This document shows, piece after piece, positions 6,100 through 7,172 of a DNA stretch of 7,172 nucleotides. The DNA lies in contig CALHIW010000089.1 of assembly GCA_938030905.1 (NCBI GenBank), forward strand, positions 1 to 7,172, written 5' to 3'. Within the stretch, counting starts at the first letter, position 1; every line of letters begins with the position of its first letter. Under the pieces are notes generated by a model. That model saw only the letters and a list, made by a program, of their open reading frames with translations. It was not told the origin of the DNA and ran no database searches. Made by a program: the position numbers and the translations under genes. The stretch is from Candidatus Methanomethylicia archaeon (lineage in GTDB: Archaea > Thermoproteota > Methanomethylicia > CALHIW01).

Positions 6100-7172
6100 C
6101 TACATTAGCACTTCTAAAGCCTTATAGGCTTCCTTAAGATCCCTAGTATTAACCTCACATACTACAAGATCAATAAGATTTTCCCTACTTCTTATAGATA
6201 CTATGTCGCGATTTAGCTTAATCATTAAAACTTCAGGCTTAAGATAGCCATTAAAATTATTCATTAAGTCGAGAAGATAAGCACCAACATCAAGAATAGC
6301 AATAACATCACCAACTTCAAGACATTTAGGTAGCAATCTATACTTAGGAAGAATAGGATTATTTTGAGATTCACCTTGAAGATCATGAAATACATCATTA
6401 CCATCACAAAGCGGTCCTCCAATCCTATAATTACTAAGCTCTTTAACATTAACTTTATTTACTGGAACTATCTCATAATACCATTTTAAAACTCTAACAC
6501 TATTCAAAATATTCCATCCAGCATCTATGATTATCCATTTCTCACCATTCTTCAACTTAATAGCTTCAATAGATGAAAGGAGGAGAGAAGTATCCGCAAT
6601 AATTCTTCTTCCAGGTTCAAAATATATCTCAATATCACCAATGCTTCTCCTTAAAATACTAGTTACTAGATTAACTATTTCATGATCGGATAGTGAGGGC
6701 TTAAAGATAGAGGGAATGTTTTGAGCATTATGAGCATAATCTACAGGTAATCCACCACCTAGATTTACATGTTGAAGCTTAATCCCTCTATTCTCAATCA
6801 TGCTGTATACTAAGGCAAGAAATTCAGCAGATTTAATCCATGAATCTAGACATGTATTCTGACTACCTATATGTGTATGTAGACCAATAAGATTTAGATA
6901 TTTAGATTCTAGTATAAAGTCTATAATACCATTAATATCCTCTAAATCAAAGCCAAACTTCGTATTTATACTCTTAATAGCAACACCATCACTCTTAACA
7001 GGTACATCTATACGTAAAGCAATATCTACAGGTTTACCTAGCTCGCTGGCTATATGAGATATCTTAATCAACTCCGACATGGAATCAACATTAATGCATT
7101 TAACTCCAAGCCTTACAGCTGCCTTAATCTCTCTTAGCTTTTTAGCAGGACCATTGAATATTATATTTTCCG
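6100..7172 (-). CDS. PLP-dependent fold-III decarboxylase (DAP/Orn/Arg family), N-terminus outside window
   Basis: The frame is open from the window edge to TAG at 6100-6102, giving 356 visible residues; an in-frame ATG at 7080 is internal, since the upstream residues continue the fold (NGPAKKL...GVKCINVDS). The family decarboxylates basic amino acids using PLP. Visible motifs (numbered from the window edge) are HTHIGSQ (98-104), the phosphate-binding GGGLP (138-142), EPGRR (185-189), IDAGWN (215-220), GGPLCDGND with the active-site Cys (251-259) and DVGAY (294-298). The PLP-binding lysine motif would lie in the missing N-terminus. Overall layout resembles diaminopimelate decarboxylase, but the active-site segment reads CDG, as in ornithine decarboxylase, rather than the CES usual in LysA, so I do not assign lysA. 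A C-terminal tail of about 25 residues (from NLIDLVV) follows the core. It is the upstream gene of a minus-strand pair with the zinc-ribbon membrane protein. Confidence 0.85.
   Translation of the reverse strand, partial: ENIIFNGPAKKLREIKAAVRLGVKCINVDSMSELIKISHIASELGKPVDIALRIDVPVKSDGVAIKSINTKFGFDLEDINGIIDFILESKYLNLIGLHTHIGSQNTCLDSWIKSAEFLALVYSMIENRGIKLQHVNLGGGLPVDYAHNAQNIPSIFKPSLSDHEIVNLVTSILRRSIGDIEIYFEPGRRIIADTSLLLSSIEAIKLKNGEKWIIIDAGWNILNSVRVLKWYYEIVPVNKVNVKELSNYRIGGPLCDGNDVFHDLQGESQNNPILPKYRLLPKCLEVGDVIAILDVGAYLLDLMNNFNGYLKPEVLMIKLNRDIVSIRSRENLIDLVVCEVNTRDLKEAYKALEVLM

Overview
This window looks like a piece of an AT-rich archaeal chromosome, most likely from the Thermoproteota (crenarchaeal) side. 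The evidence is a fused gamma-alpha 2-oxoacid:ferredoxin oxidoreductase subunit of the Sulfolobus/Aeropyrum type, BRE/TATA-like promoters about 25-30 bases before start codons, apparently leaderless genes, heavy use of AGA/AGG and ATA codons, and several small zinc-ribbon proteins. I cannot name a genus from the sequence alone.

Layout, left to right. Bases 1-210 hold the C-terminal end of an unrecognised plus-strand gene. It is followed after 25 bases by a radical SAM enzyme of the AmrS (AmmeMemoRadiSam) / PflA-activase-like group (236-1282). That gene converges on, and overlaps by 6 bases, a minus-strand nitroreductase-family flavoprotein (1277-1891). Bases 1892-2865 (about 970) carry no convincing intact gene. 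Inside this gap are a minus-strand stretch that may be an eroded gene (about 1960-2420) and a strong plus-strand TATA-like element (about 2446-2460), which may drive a short untranslated RNA. A second promoter (2827-2839) sits so that the next gene would be leaderless.

Bases 2866-5678 form a compact plus-strand operon. It encodes the gamma-alpha fusion subunit and the beta subunit of a 2-oxoacid:ferredoxin oxidoreductase (genes overlap by 8 bases), then, 10 bases later, a 77-residue coiled-coil protein of unknown role. The oxidoreductase would decarboxylate 2-oxoacids to acyl-CoA and pass electrons to ferredoxin. The beta subunit has the four cysteines expected for one [4Fe-4S] cluster, and no delta (2x[4Fe-4S]) subunit is present, as in the two-subunit crenarchaeal enzymes.

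Bases 5690-7172 hold a minus-strand pair that converges on that operon. It comprises a PLP-dependent decarboxylase of the DAP/ornithine/arginine fold-III family (truncated at its N-terminus by the window edge) and, 2 bases downstream, a small membrane protein with a C-terminal zinc ribbon.

Most of the window is ordinary metabolism. The parts worth a second look are the long gap, the small coiled-coil gene tied to the oxidoreductase, and the ornithine-decarboxylase-like CDG motif in the decarboxylase. I found no CRISPR array, tRNA, rRNA or insertion sequence.
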